A stretch of 40,641 bases of DNA from Prolixibacteraceae bacterium (GCA_030602265.1 JAUWAB010000034.1:1-40641), one strand, 5' to 3'. Positions 1 to 9,049 are shown, counted from the stretch's first letter. Made by a program: numbers and translations. Notes: a model not told the origin generated them from the letters alone.

Positions 1-2139
1 TTGTCGGGGGTGCCTACAGGTCTGACCATTGAATATATCCGTGATCCGCGTTTTACGAGAATCATCAGTCCGAAACCCGTATTTTCCTGGATGGTCCCCG
101 GTGAGGCGGTCATTCAGCGGGGATATCAGGTCCTGGTCTCATCCAGCCAGGAACAGATCGATAATAATACCGGTGATATCTGGGATAGCGGTCTGGTTCG
201 CAACAGCCAGTCGGTTAATGTTGAATTCGGCGGGGAACCGCTTCGTCCGGATAAAACCTATTACTGGAAGGTGAGGATTCTCGACCGCAGCAACCGGATC
301 TCGGAATACTCGCTTCCGCAGCAGTTTACCACAGGTATATCTGATGACGGCAAAATAAGCACGGAGAACTGGTTTCATGTGGAAAGAATTTCTCCGGTTT
401 CGTTTGAGAAAATCACGGAAGACAGCTATTTCATTGATTTCGGGAAAGCTGCTTTCGGTACACTTGAGATTAGCCTGAAAGTTCCTGAACCCGGAGCCTT
501 AACGGTCCATCTGGGTGAGAAACTGCTCAACGGAAGAATTGACCGTAATCCGGGTGGGACTATCCGGTATCAGCAGGTCCGGCTGGAAGTAACACCCGAC
601 CGGCAGGACTATCAGATTGAATTGCTACCTGACCAGCGGAATACAAATCATCTGGCGGTAGCCCTTCCCGATTCTTTCCCGGTGATAATGCCTTTCCGGA
701 GTGTTGAAATCGAGCTTGATCCCGCTTTCAGAGGCTCCGGAGTAAATATCAGTCCCTCTGATATCAGGCAGGTAGCCTGGTTTAATTACTTCCAGGATGA
801 TGCCAGCTATTTCTCGAGCTCCGACGAAATACTCAACCAGATATGGGACCTGTGCCATTACTCCATTAAAGCCACCACCTTCGCCGGTTATTATGTGGAC
901 GGCGACCGGGAGCGGATTCCGTATGAAGGGGATGCTTACATCAACCAGCTGAGCCACTATTCGCTGGATAACGAATACGCCATTGCCCGACGGACCATCG
1001 AGTACTTTATGGAGAAACCCACCTGGCCGACCGAATGGCACTTGCACGTGGCGATGCTTTTTTATCAGGATTACATGTATACCGGCAATACGGCCCTGAT
1101 AGAGCACTATTATGAACCCCTGAAGCATAAAACCCTGATGGCCTTAGAGGTTGAAGATGGTTTTATAAGCACTTCCTCGCCCAATCATAACGAAGAACTT
1201 ATCGCAAACCTGGGATTTAAGGATACCCGGGAGAGGCTGCGTGACCTGGTGGACTGGCCGCAGAAGGGCGGATTTGGCGGGGTGATGGGCGAAGACGACG
1301 GTTTTGTGTTCAGGCCGGTCAATACCGTAATTAACGCACTCTATTATCAGAATATGAAAATTATGGCTGAATTTGCTGGTCTGTTAGGCAGAACCTCCGA
1401 TCAGTCCGACTTTAACCTGCGGGCGGCCAGGGTGAAAAAATCAATCAATGAGAAATTGTACAACCATGAAAAAGGGTATTATACCGACGGAATAGGTACC
1501 GACCACGGCTCGGTTCATGCCAATATGTTCCCTATGGCCTTCGGAATTGTACCTGAAGAATACAGGCAGAGTGTGGCAAATCACATCAAATCCAGGGGAA
1601 TGGCCTGCAGCGTTTACGGAGCTCAGTACCTCATGGAAGCGGTTTATCATTCCGGGGATGAGGATTATGCCCTGGAGCTGATGACAGCCACCCACGACCG
1701 GAGCTGGTACAATATGATCAGAGTCGGGGCGACCATTACCATGGAAGCCTGGGATATGAAGTATAAGCCCAATTCCGACTGGAACCATGCCTGGGGCGCC
1801 GTTCCGGCCAATATCATTCCACGGTATTTGTGGGGAATTCAGCCCAAAACTCCCGGATACGGCGTGGTAAATATCCGTCCAAGAATGAGCAGGCTCCGGC
1901 ACAGTTCGATCATGGTGCCTACACTCAGGGGGCCGGTTAAGGGAAGCTATCAGCGATCCGGCCCGAATCTGACGAAGTTTCAAATCGAGGTGCCTGCCAA
2001 TATGGCCGCTGAATTCGATGGCGGTTTTTCCATCCGTGATGAAGTTACCGTAAATGGCAAACCGGTAATGGTATCCCATGGTACCCTGCGTCTGGAGCCT
2101 GGAGTTAACGAAATTGAAATCAGGGTGAATTCGTTTTAA
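1..2139 (+). CDS. GH78 alpha-L-rhamnosidase, 5' end cut by window
   Basis: Predicted alpha-L-rhamnosidase that removes terminal rhamnose from pectic or algal polysaccharides, probably outside the cytoplasm. The first ~115 residues form the fibronectin-like N-terminal domain of the family (SW near 29-30, WDSG, TYYWKVRILD). The acidic motif DGDRERIPYEGDA is at about 300-312. The C-terminal catalytic part carries MEAWD at 581-585 and DWNHAW at 593-598, matching the usual TxWExW and SxNHxW blocks of GH78. The reading frame is open at base 1 and no signal peptide is visible, so the true start very probably lies upstream and the TTG at 1 is only the first possible codon. The GH105 and lyase-like genes follow on the same strand, which suggests a pectin or ulvan-type utilisation locus. 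Family assignment is firm; the exact substrate is inferred. Confidence 0.88.
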   Translation: MSGVPTGLTIEYIRDPRFTRIISPKPVFSWMVPGEAVIQRGYQVLVSSSQEQIDNNTGDIWDSGLVRNSQSVNVEFGGEPLRPDKTYYWKVRILDRSNRISEYSLPQQFTTGISDDGKISTENWFHVERISPVSFEKITEDSYFIDFGKAAFGTLEISLKVPEPGALTVHLGEKLLNGRIDRNPGGTIRYQQVRLEVTPDRQDYQIELLPDQRNTNHLAVALPDSFPVIMPFRSVEIELDPAFRGSGVNISPSDIRQVAWFNYFQDDASYFSSSDEILNQIWDLCHYSIKATTFAGYYVDGDRERIPYEGDAYINQLSHYSLDNEYAIARRTIEYFMEKPTWPTEWHLHVAMLFYQDYMYTGNTALIEHYYEPLKHKTLMALEVEDGFISTSSPNHNEELIANLGFKDTRERLRDLVDWPQKGGFGGVMGEDDGFVFRPVNTVINALYYQNMKIMAEFAGLLGRTSDQSDFNLRAARVKKSINEKLYNHEKGYYTDGIGTDHGSVHANMFPMAFGIVPEEYRQSVANHIKSRGMACSVYGAQYLMEAVYHSGDEDYALELMTATHDRSWYNMIRVGATITMEAWDMKYKPNSDWNHAWGAVPANIIPRYLWGIQPKTPGYGVVNIRPRMSRLRHSSIMVPTLRGPVKGSYQRSGPNLTKFQIEVPANMAAEFDGGFSIRDEVTVNGKPVMVSHGTLRLEPGVNEIEIRVNSF

Positions 2140-2243
2140 CGCAGGAATCAATAATCCCGGCTGAGGCTTATTGGCAAAGGGACATATAAAACAGCCATAC
2201 AGCCGGTTAAGTAATCAAATAAAAACCATTAACATAATTAAAA

Positions 2244-3347
2244 ATGAAAAAACTGCTTGTCTTTATCGTTGTATTGCTTTCTGCGGGTTTTCTCTCTGCA
2301 CAAACCAAATCAGAAAGTAAAATTTTCAAAAAGTCAGTAATCCGGAAAACGATGATGAATGCCCTTGACTGGCAATTGGCAAATCCGAAGCATAAACTAA
2401 CCGACTGGACCAACGGCGCATTTTATGCCGGAGTTTTTGCCGCATACGAGACTACCGGCTCACGAAAAATATGGAAGGAAATGTACAGGATGGGTGAGGC
2501 TAATCAATGGAAACCCGGAGCGCGCCTCCACCATGCCGACGATCATGCCATCTGCCAGACTTATATCGACATGTACCGGATTTCGGGGGAAAAGAAGATG
2601 ATTGAACCATTCGTGGAAACCATGGACAGGTTTATGGCAACTCCCTATGAAACGGGTGATATCAGGCCAGTTACCTGGTGGTGGTGCGATGCGCTTTTCA
2701 TGGCGCCTCCGGCTTACGTGAAACTTGGAATTACCCTGAAAGACAACAAATACCTTGAGCTTAACGATAAGCTTTTCATTGAATGCCTTGATCTGTTGTA
2801 CGACAAGGAACACCACCTGTATGCCCGCGATATCAGGTACAAATGGGATCATCCCGGCATTGAACCCATGAAGGAGTCAAACGGCAGGAAGATATTCTGG
2901 TCGCGGGGAAACGGATGGGTTATGGGTGGCCTGGTAAGGGTGTTGAAAGAACTTCCTGAAGATTATCCCAACCGGGAAATGTACCTCCGGAATTTCAGGG
3001 AAATGGCTTCCCAGATCATCAAATTGCAGCAGGCTGACGGTTTGTGGCGGGCCAGCCTGCTCGATCCGGAATCTTATCCCGGCGGGGAAGCCAGTGGTTC
3101 TGGTTTCTTCATTTACGCGCTGGCATGGGGGATCAATAACGGAGTCCTCGACAGGGATACCTATTTGCCGGCAGTTAAAAAGGGATGGGTTGGTTTAAAC
3201 TCACTCATACAATCCGACGGAAGGGTAGGATGGACGCAGCCTATCGGCGCTGATCCCAGGAAAAATTTCAATGCCGAAAGCTGGGAGGTTTACGGAACAG
3301 GTGCTTTCCTGCTGGCTGGCAGCGAGGTCATTAAACTTAAACTTTAG
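2244..3347 (+). CDS. GH105 unsaturated rhamnogalacturonyl (uronyl) hydrolase
   Basis: Predicted GH105 enzyme of the YteR/YesR type, which removes the 4,5-unsaturated uronic acid left by polysaccharide lyases. The N-terminus MKKLLVFIVVLLSAGFLSAQ is a typical Sec signal peptide, so the enzyme is likely periplasmic. The mature protein shows the (alpha/alpha)6-barrel landmarks of the family: HHADDHAI with D99/D100, WWWCDALFMAPP with D149, and WSRGNGWVMGG. The two Asp positions correspond to those implicated in catalysis by hydration in YteR. Its 367 residues match the family. It lies 104 bp after the GH78 gene on the same strand and just before a lyase-like gene, so its substrate is probably an oligosaccharide made by a neighbouring lyase, either rhamnogalacturonan- or ulvan-type. 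Confidence 0.9.
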   Translation: MKKLLVFIVVLLSAGFLSAQTKSESKIFKKSVIRKTMMNALDWQLANPKHKLTDWTNGAFYAGVFAAYETTGSRKIWKEMYRMGEANQWKPGARLHHADDHAICQTYIDMYRISGEKKMIEPFVETMDRFMATPYETGDIRPVTWWWCDALFMAPPAYVKLGITLKDNKYLELNDKLFIECLDLLYDKEHHLYARDIRYKWDHPGIEPMKESNGRKIFWSRGNGWVMGGLVRVLKELPEDYPNREMYLRNFREMASQIIKLQQADGLWRASLLDPESYPGGEASGSGFFIYALAWGINNGVLDRDTYLPAVKKGWVGLNSLIQSDGRVGWTQPIGADPRKNFNAESWEVYGTGAFLLAGSEVIKLKL

Positions 3348-3431
3348 CAACAGGTGCCCGGGGTTTGCATAATTCTGTCCCCGGCAGACAGCTTGTGATT
3401 TAGATGTTAAGTGTTAGCAATATAGTGAGAT

Positions 3432-4601
3432 ATGACAATAAGAATGATTATTCTTTTGCTGTGGTTTGCCGGTTGCTCTGAAAGGGTTTCCATTCCCTTC
3501 ATTTCAGATGCGGAAAAGCAGGAAATTATTGGCTTGGCCCAACAGTACCTGGCGGAAGATCCTGTTACGGTAACGGCCTCTGTTAGTGAACGCAGCGCCG
3601 GTGGCTTGCATGATTTTTATTCCGAAGGGGACTACTGGTGGCCCGATCCTGAAAATCCGGGCGGTCCCTATATTCAGAAGGACGGACAAAGCAATCCGGA
3701 TAATTTCTCAGACCACCGGCATGCGATGGTGCGCCTGAGCGAACATGTCGCGGCACTCACATCGGCATGGTTGCTCACCGGCAACGAACAGTTTGCCCGG
3801 AAGGCCACCCAACACCTGCTGGCCTGGTTTGTGGATTCCGGAACCCGTATGAATCCACACATGCTTTATGCGCAGGCCATCTGGGGAAGGCACACCGGCC
3901 GTGGCATCGGTCTGATTGATGCCTACCATCTGGTGGAAGTGGCCCGCAGCGCTAAAATCCTGATCGATAACGGGATGATACCTGAGGGGCAGGCAAATCA
4001 GGTCAAGGCCTGGTTTTCGGAGTTTCAGGAGTGGATGACAACGCACCAGTATGGTATCGACGAGATGAACGCCAAAAACAACCACGGTACCACCTGGGTG
4101 GCCACGGCGGCGGCAATGGCCTCGCTGACAGGCAACAAGGAATTGCTGGCCTTTTGTGCCGAACGTTTTAAAACGGTGCTGCTGCCCTCGCAGATGGCCG
4201 AAGACGGCAGTTTTCCCCTTGAGCTGCGGCGTACAAAACCTTATGGCTACGCCTTGTTTAATATGGATGCCATGGCCATTGTGGCACAGATACTCTCCAC
4301 CCCGGAGGATAACCTTTGGGCGTTTGAAACCACCGACGGCAAATCGCTCCGTAAAGGGATGGAATTTATCTACCCATATATTGCCGATAAAGACAGCTGG
4401 CCTTATACAAAAGATATCTATATCTGGGAAGAGTGGCCGGTGCGGCAGCCCTGTCTGCTCTTTGCAGGTCTGGCTTACGACATGGAAGAATACATCGTTG
4501 CCTATTTCAGACTGCCTGCCCGTCCGACCCACCCGGAGGTCATCCGGAACCTGCCGGTACGTCATCCGGTGATTTGGCTTCTTGAAAAACCAGTAAAGTG
4601 A
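3432..4601 (+). CDS. Alginate-lyase-family (PF05426, PL38-like) lipoprotein
   Basis: Predicted exported polysaccharide lyase or related (alpha/alpha)-toroid enzyme. The start MTIRMIILLLWFAGC has a lipobox with Cys15, so it should be a lipoprotein. Recognisable family blocks are YWWPDP and DGQSNPDNFSDHR near 60-95, RMNPHMLYAQ near 135, and the NNHGTTW motif with N216, N217 and H218, a typical active-site block of PF05426. The pattern resembles the group I associate with PL38 (glucuronan/alginate-type lyases), but I recall this rather than having tested it. It lies 84 bp after the GH105 gene, which would process its unsaturated products. The 3' end faces hemF with 21 bp between them. The family call is good; the substrate is unknown. 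Confidence 0.8.
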   Translation: MTIRMIILLLWFAGCSERVSIPFISDAEKQEIIGLAQQYLAEDPVTVTASVSERSAGGLHDFYSEGDYWWPDPENPGGPYIQKDGQSNPDNFSDHRHAMVRLSEHVAALTSAWLLTGNEQFARKATQHLLAWFVDSGTRMNPHMLYAQAIWGRHTGRGIGLIDAYHLVEVARSAKILIDNGMIPEGQANQVKAWFSEFQEWMTTHQYGIDEMNAKNNHGTTWVATAAAMASLTGNKELLAFCAERFKTVLLPSQMAEDGSFPLELRRTKPYGYALFNMDAMAIVAQILSTPEDNLWAFETTDGKSLRKGMEFIYPYIADKDSWPYTKDIYIWEEWPVRQPCLLFAGLAYDMEEYIVAYFRLPARPTHPEVIRNLPVRHPVIWLLEKPVK

Positions 4602-4622
4602 ATGGTGTTGTTGGAAGAGTGA

Positions 4623-5543
4623 TTAGATCCAGCTTTTCGGGTGCTGCAATACTTCCAGCATCCGGGCTTCCTCGCTTCCTGCTTCGGGATGGTAATTGTA
4701 TTCCCACCTTACCGTGGCCGGAAGGCTCATCAGGATCGACTCTATTCTTCCATTGGTTTTAAGCCCGAACAGGGTACCTTTGTCGTGCAGCAGGTTGAAT
4801 TCCACATATCTGCCACGTCTGATTTCCTGCCAGAACTTGTGGGATCCGGTCCAGTCGATATCTTTCCTTTTTTGAACAATGGGCAGATATGATCCTATGA
4901 ATGCATTTCCGCAGGAAGTCACAAAATCGAACCAGAAGCGGGTGTCATGTTCGCTATTCCCGCGCAGCCGGTCAAAAAAGAGTCCGCCTACACCCCGTGC
5001 CTCCTGCCTGTGGTGGTTGTAAAAATAGTTGTCGCAGGCCTTGCTGAATGCCGGATAGAGGCTGTCGTCAAACTGGTTGCAGATTCCAAGCAGGGTACGG
5101 TGGAAATGTCTCACATCTTCCTCGAACAGGTAGTAAGGTGTCAGGTCTGAGCCTCCGCCAAACCATTGGTCAGCCAGCCGGCCATCCTGGTCATACAGTT
5201 CGAAATACCGGTAGTTGGCATGGACGGTGGGCACAAACGGGTTAAGCGGGTGGATGACCAGGGAGATTCCGCAGGCAAAGAAATCGGAGTAATCCGTCTG
5301 CAGGTAGCTCGCCATCGAGGCCGGAAGTTTGCCGTGCACAGCAGAGATGTTCACTCCGCCCTTCTCGAAAACCTTACCGCCATTGATCACCCTGGTTTTT
5401 CCTCCGCCGCCCTCCTCGCGGGTCCACAGATCTTCGGTCAGGACGGCCGTATCATCTTCTTCCGGAAGTGCGTGGCAAATCTGGTCCTGCAGCTTATGGA
5501 TGAATTGGAGGAAGGGTTCTTTGTAACTGGTCATGCGTGCCAT
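4623..5543 (-). CDS. hemF: Oxygen-dependent coproporphyrinogen III oxidase
   Basis: HemF converts coproporphyrinogen III to protoporphyrinogen IX with O2 in haem synthesis; it is cytoplasmic. The whole family signature is visible: the GGGGKTRV block near 46-53, NPFVPTVHANYRYFE, WFGGGSDLTPYY with the conserved catalytic Asp, HRQEARGVGG, and the C-terminal RYVEFNLLHDKGTLFGL and SLPATVRWEY. The 306-residue length is normal. Two in-frame ATGs lie close together (5543 and 5534), and either could be used. The gene runs opposite to the sugar genes and 151 bp downstream of the GNAT gene. Its presence implies that the organism meets oxygen at least sometimes. Confidence 0.97.
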   Translation of the reverse strand: MARMTSYKEPFLQFIHKLQDQICHALPEEDDTAVLTEDLWTREEGGGGKTRVINGGKVFEKGGVNISAVHGKLPASMASYLQTDYSDFFACGISLVIHPLNPFVPTVHANYRYFELYDQDGRLADQWFGGGSDLTPYYLFEEDVRHFHRTLLGICNQFDDSLYPAFSKACDNYFYNHHRQEARGVGGLFFDRLRGNSEHDTRFWFDFVTSCGNAFIGSYLPIVQKRKDIDWTGSHKFWQEIRRGRYVEFNLLHDKGTLFGLKTNGRIESILMSLPATVRWEYNYHPEAGSEEARMLEVLQHPKSWI

Positions 5544-5694
5544 TCTGATCGTATCCGAAACCTCTGTAACAGTCAGGTCCTGTTTGTTGTTCAGTACTAA
5601 ACTTTCCGGAGGGATCCGGCCCTGTTTGCCGTTGGGAAGCCGGCCCGTGAAAATCCAGGTTTCATTATTTTAGTTTACCATGTAAATTCACTCA

Positions 5695-6192
5695 TCATAA
5701 ACTTTGAGCCAGCCGGGCAAGCGCCTCATCTTTAAGCCGGTAAATCAGCCAGCCGCCCCGGTTGAATGCGCCCATACCCTCATAGAAATCGATGGAAGGT
5801 TTGTTCCAGTCGAGGACGGTCCACTCCATGCCCCAGCAGTTCTTTTCGATGGCCAGCCGTGCCAGATAAGCCAGCGAGATTTTACCAAAACCTTTTCCCC
5901 GGAATTCCGGACGGATGTAAATATCTTCCAGATATAGCCCGGGCAGGCCGATAAACGACGAGAAGTTATAAAAGTACATGGCATAGCCTGCCGGCTCTCC
6001 GTTATATTCGGCCATCAGCACTTCGGCTACCTTCCGTACGAAAATGGAGTGGTGGAGAACTTCCGGGGTAGCCTTCAGGTCATCCAGAATCTTTTCATAG
6101 GTGGCCAGTTCCCTGATCAGTTCATAAAGTACAGGCATGTCGCTTTCTTCGGCCGGCCGCAGGGTAAATCCCTGGTAATCCAGTTTTTCCAT
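5695..6192 (-). CDS. GNAT-family N-acetyltransferase
   Basis: Small acetyltransferase of the GNAT fold, about 165 residues from the ATG at 6192; a longer reading frame reaches 6225 but adds only an unconserved FEKQHHN stretch. It begins with LRPAEESDMPVLYELI, a common GNAT N-terminus. The acetyl-CoA binding motif is EFRGKGFGKISLAYLARLA, followed by WTVLDWNKPSIDFYEGMGA, which matches motif B of the diamine/polyamine acetyltransferase-like branch. The acceptor substrate cannot be told from sequence. It lies upstream of hemF on the same strand, too far (151 bp) to assume co-transcription. Confidence 0.88.
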   Translation of the reverse strand: MEKLDYQGFTLRPAEESDMPVLYELIRELATYEKILDDLKATPEVLHHSIFVRKVAEVLMAEYNGEPAGYAMYFYNFSSFIGLPGLYLEDIYIRPEFRGKGFGKISLAYLARLAIEKNCWGMEWTVLDWNKPSIDFYEGMGAFNRGGWLIYRLKDEALARLAQSL

Positions 6193-6347
6193 GTTGTGGT
6201 GTTGTTTTTCAAAATCGTTAAGCAATTTTCAAAAATAAGGAAATATAAGATCACGCTTCCCGGATATTCCGATATTTTGAAATTTCATGATGAAGACCGG
6301 AGGATTTCCATGTGACACTGCCTGCTGACTCCACAGATTTTAAATAG

Positions 6348-6523
6348 TTGTCCACAGATTACACAGATTACACAGATTTCATAATTGTCCACAGATTACA
6401 CAGATTACACAGATTTCATAATTGTCCACAGATTACACAGATTACACAGATTTCATAATTGTCCACAGATTACGCAGATTGCACAGATTTCATAATTGTC
6501 CACAGATTACGCAGATTGCACAG
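6348..6523 (+). repeat. Tandem 37-bp repeat, five copies
   Basis: Copies begin at 6348, 6385, 6422, 6459 and 6496, an exact 37-bp spacing. Each starts TTGTCCACAGATTAC and contains further CACAGATTA sub-repeats of about 10 bp. Copies 4 and 5 share changes (TACGCAGATTGCACAG), which shows stepwise duplication. The last copy is cut short at about 28 bp. There are no variable spacers, so it is not a CRISPR array. Confidence 0.95.
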
Positions 6524-6592
6524 AATTAAAGATTTATTCTGTTGGTTTTGTGCTCAATGGTTTATGGTAAGGGAAGGTGGCTTTTTGCTGAA

Positions 6593-6621
6593 TGGCTACC
6601 CATATATTGATCCTAAGGATC
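6593..6621 (+). repeat. Dispersed motif TGGCTACCCATAT plus hairpin, copy 1
   Basis: The 13-bp sequence TGGCTACCCATAT (6593-6605) is followed after 3 bases by a stem-loop, GATCC-TAA-GGATC (6609-6621). The identical 13-mer with an equivalent hairpin occurs at 10708-10737. This copy lies about 110 bp before a heptamer array. Confidence 0.75.
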
Positions 6622-6685
6622 ATCTCTAAGCAGTTACGTCCCCTTTCAGACTGTTTACTGGTAATTGTTTTGGTGTTTGGGAACA

Positions 6686-6707
6686 GGGCAACCTCACAGG
6701 GTTGCCC
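6686..6707 (+). repeat. GC-rich palindrome (REP-like)
   Basis: GGGCAACC and GGTTGCCC form an 8-bp perfect inverted repeat around a 6-base loop TCACAG. There is no T-run on either side, so it does not look like an intrinsic terminator. It resembles the short palindromic elements scattered in many bacterial genomes; only one copy is in this window. Confidence 0.6.
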
Positions 6708-6731
6708 CTACACCGTTTATCATGGCGAGGT

Positions 6732-6836
6732 CCGGTTTCCAGTCTCCGGCCTCCAGTCACCGATCTCCGGTCACCCGTCTCCGGTTTCCCGTCTCCGGTT
6801 TCCCGTCTCCGGTCTCCGGTTTCCGCTTCACTCACC
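6732..6836 (+). repeat. Heptamer array A (CCGGTTT/CCCGTCT), 15 units
   Basis: Fifteen consecutive 7-bp units in register, mainly CCGGTTT, CCCGTCT and related forms, ending CCGGTTT-CCGCTTC-ACTCACC. On the minus strand the array starts inside the last codons of the kdpE-like gene, and its bases supply the Gly, Glu and stop codons (6828-6836). Its end closely matches array B at 10817-10832. Confidence 0.85.
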
Positions 6837-7511
6837 GAACCGGTACCCGATTCCCGATTCCGTGATCAGCAAAGTGGGTTTCGAGGGATTATCTTCTATT
6901 TTTTTTCGGATTTGTGCTATGAAGACTCTGAGGTACTGGGTTTGTTCAATATACCCGTGTCCCCAGACCTCTTTCAGGATATACTGGTGGGTAAGCACCC
7001 TGCCGTGGTTTTGGGCGAGCAGGGCGAGCAGGGAAAACTCGGTTGCTGTCAGTTTGAGTATTTCGTTGTCCCTGCGGGCCACATGGTTAAGCATATCGAT
7101 GGAAAGTGTTCCAAACGTGAGCAATGGTTCATCCGGCTTTATCTCGCTGCTCCGGATCGCAGCCCTGATCCTGGCTAATAACTCACCGCTGCGGAACGGT
7201 TTGGTAAGGTAATCGTTGGCCCCATTGTCAAGCGCCCGGATGATATCTTCTTCGGAATTGCGTACCGAAAGGATAATCACTGGTTTGAAATACCATTCCC
7301 TGAGTTTCTTCAGGATTTCATGACCGTCTTTGTCGGGTAGTCCCAGGTCAAGTATAATGAGCGATGGATTAAAGGTGGCAGCGTCCACCAGGCCGCTTTT
7401 GCCGGTGGCTGCATGAATAATCTTGTAGCCATTGGCTGTCAGTGTAATTTCCAGCAGCCTGCGTATCTGCAGCTCATCGTCGATGATCAGTATGGTATCG
7501 GTTCCGCTCAT
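6828..7511 (-). CDS. kdpE: KdpE-like OmpR-family response regulator
   Basis: Two-component response regulator of 227 residues. The receiver domain has DD at 11-12, the phospho-acceptor D55 in LIILDLGLPD, and K104 in YLTKPF. The C-terminal winged helix shows LTATEFSLLALLAQNHGRVLTHQYILKEVWG and TQYLRVFIAQIRKKIE, which is characteristic of KdpE. Its ATG overlaps the stop of the sensor kinase (ATGA at 7508-7511), so the two are translationally coupled. No kdpFABC genes are present; the linked transporter is TrkH, so its target may be trkH. The last two codons and the TGA stop fall within a 7-bp repeat array, yet the conserved end GYRF is intact. Confidence 0.92.
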   Translation of the reverse strand: MSGTDTILIIDDELQIRRLLEITLTANGYKIIHAATGKSGLVDAATFNPSLIILDLGLPDKDGHEILKKLREWYFKPVIILSVRNSEEDIIRALDNGANDYLTKPFRSGELLARIRAAIRSSEIKPDEPLLTFGTLSIDMLNHVARRDNEILKLTATEFSLLALLAQNHGRVLTHQYILKEVWGHGYIEQTQYLRVFIAQIRKKIEDNPSKPTLLITESGIGYRFGE

Positions 7512-9049
7512 GATTTTTCGAATGGTAAGTTTTCAATATCCGGATTTTCTGATGGGATGAGCAGGGAAAACCGGGCACCTTCTCCGGTAATGTTTTCAGC
7601 GGTGACCTGGCCATTGTGGGCTTCCACGAATCCCCTTACGATCGACAGGCCCAACCCGAGCCCGCCGGTCAGACTGCCTTCAGCCCGGTAGAATTTGCTG
7701 AAAACCTTTGGGAGGTCTTCTTCCGGGAGACCCGGACCGCTGTCGGTTACCTGCATGATCAACCGGCCGCCTTCGTGCCGGATGTCCAGGTGGATTTCGG
7801 AAGCCACCGGAGCGTATTGCGTAGTATTGTACAAAAGGTTGTAAAGCACCTGCTCCATGAGTCCGAAGTCAATCCGTACAAGGGGCATGTTCTCCTGGAC
7901 GGAAACAACCAAAGTGTAAGGCCTGAGTTCATCGCGCAGGTCCTCTGTCACTTTATTGACCAGGTCATTAATGTCGTGCCAGTCGAGCCGCACCGACAAC
8001 AGACCACTTTCAAGCCTCGACATGTTCAGCAGGTTCTCTATGAGCCTGTTCAGTCTTAGTGAAGCGGTAAAGACTTCATTCATAAGAACATGTTGGATTT
8101 CTGAAGGGTGAGCAGAATTGAGCAACGTGTCGGATGCCCCCATGATGGTGGCTACCGGGATCCGGAGTTCATGGGAAATGGAACTGAAAAGGGTTTTGTA
8201 TAACCGGTCGGACTCATCCAGGAATCGTGCTTTCTGCGCCAGTTCACCCAGGAATTCCCGTTCAAGGGCACTGGTGATCTGTGCCAGAAAAGTTTCCCAT
8301 AAAACCTTCTGGTCTCCGTGCAGCGGTTTTTCGAGTTTCACGGCCAATACCCCGGGATTAACCTGGCTCCCTGCCAGCGGGAAGAAGGTTTGCTCCGTTT
8401 CGGGCAAGGTGGTTGTATGTGCTCCCGCCGGTTTCAGGTGCGTAAAAGACCATTCTGCTACCTGGTACTCCAACGGTGAGAGTTTCCTGTCCTTTCTCAG
8501 GCGGCCAGCCGTATGTAGTACCTTGTTTCCGTCCTGAAGGATAAAGAAAGGTTCCAGGGAGAAGTGACTTTTTATTTCTGCAATGGCAACGGTAAGTACC
8601 TCATCCATTCCACTTGCCCCTGATAATCTTCCTGATAGCTGGAAAAGCGCATTGGTCCGCCTTTCCCGCTCCACCGCCAGTTGTTCCTGCCGCCTGACCC
8701 TCGTAGTAAAGATTCCGTTAAGCAGCGCTACAATAAAAAACATTCCAAACATCAGGATGTCCTCTGCCTTGTCGATGTGGAATGTCAGGTTGGGAGGAAT
8801 AAAAAAGTAGTTCCACACTAAGGCACTCAGCGCCGAAGCCAGAAAAACCGGTCCGATCCCCATAAAGGTGGCCAGAATGGATACCATGAACAGAAGGATA
8901 AACGATACCAGGTGATACCCCTGCGAATTACTAAGGGGAGAACAGAGCAGGGCGGTCAAACCGATCACCATTACGGATAGAAAATAATTCTTTATCCCCG
9001 AACTGAAAGAAATAACCCTGTTTTCTCTTGTCAATTTCCTGATATTCAT
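7508..9049 (-). CDS. KdpD-like sensor histidine kinase lacking the N-terminal KdpD domain
   Basis: Membrane histidine kinase of 513 residues. Residues about 20-115 hold a DUF4118-type four-helix membrane domain ending FFIPPNLTFHID, as in KdpD. A GAF-like region spans about 140-260. The HisKA box SSISHELRIPVAT carries the phospho-acceptor H293. The ATPase domain follows with EQVLYNLLYNTTQYAP (N box), DSGPGLP (G1) and GLGLGLSIV (G2). Full-length KdpD is about 890 residues with a cytoplasmic KdpD/USP part before the membrane domain; that part is absent and the gene starts just before the first helix. It lies 52 bp after trkH and is coupled to the kdpE-like gene. It likely senses potassium, turgor or ionic state, but by a mechanism without the USP domain. 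Confidence 0.9.
   Translation of the reverse strand: MNIRKLTRENRVISFSSGIKNYFLSVMVIGLTALLCSPLSNSQGYHLVSFILLFMVSILATFMGIGPVFLASALSALVWNYFFIPPNLTFHIDKAEDILMFGMFFIVALLNGIFTTRVRRQEQLAVERERRTNALFQLSGRLSGASGMDEVLTVAIAEIKSHFSLEPFFILQDGNKVLHTAGRLRKDRKLSPLEYQVAEWSFTHLKPAGAHTTTLPETEQTFFPLAGSQVNPGVLAVKLEKPLHGDQKVLWETFLAQITSALEREFLGELAQKARFLDESDRLYKTLFSSISHELRIPVATIMGASDTLLNSAHPSEIQHVLMNEVFTASLRLNRLIENLLNMSRLESGLLSVRLDWHDINDLVNKVTEDLRDELRPYTLVVSVQENMPLVRIDFGLMEQVLYNLLYNTTQYAPVASEIHLDIRHEGGRLIMQVTDSGPGLPEEDLPKVFSKFYRAEGSLTGGLGLGLSIVRGFVEAHNGQVTAENITGEGARFSLLIPSENPDIENLPFEKS

Larger units (their letters stand above)
6226..6827 (+). other. Intergenic region packed with repeats
   Basis: About 600 bases without a convincing gene. 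It holds a 37-bp tandem repeat, a 13-bp motif with a small hairpin, a GC-rich palindrome, and most of a 7-bp-period array; each is listed separately. Reading frames across the array give Ser/Pro/Arg-rich low-complexity peptides and are not credible genes. Confidence 0.85.

Noticed and set aside
625-1128. Minus-strand open frame inside the GH78 gene
   Set aside because: It lies wholly opposite conserved catalytic sequence and shows no protein-family features.
3356-3392. CCGGGG/CCCCGG inverted repeat after the GH105 gene
   Set aside because: The stem is only 6 bp with a long loop and no T-run; too weak to call a terminator.
6348-6523. Regularly spaced repeat resembling a CRISPR array
   Set aside because: The 37-bp units abut each other without variable spacers and contain sub-repeats; no cas genes are in the window.
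6686-6707. Palindrome as terminator of the kdpE operon
   Set aside because: No T-run follows on the minus strand, and it is more than 120 bp past the stop, beyond a repeat array.
6592-7212. Plus-strand open frame of about 206 residues
   Set aside because: It runs through the heptamer array and opposite the kdpE-like gene; its translation is low-complexity and then the antisense of a conserved gene.
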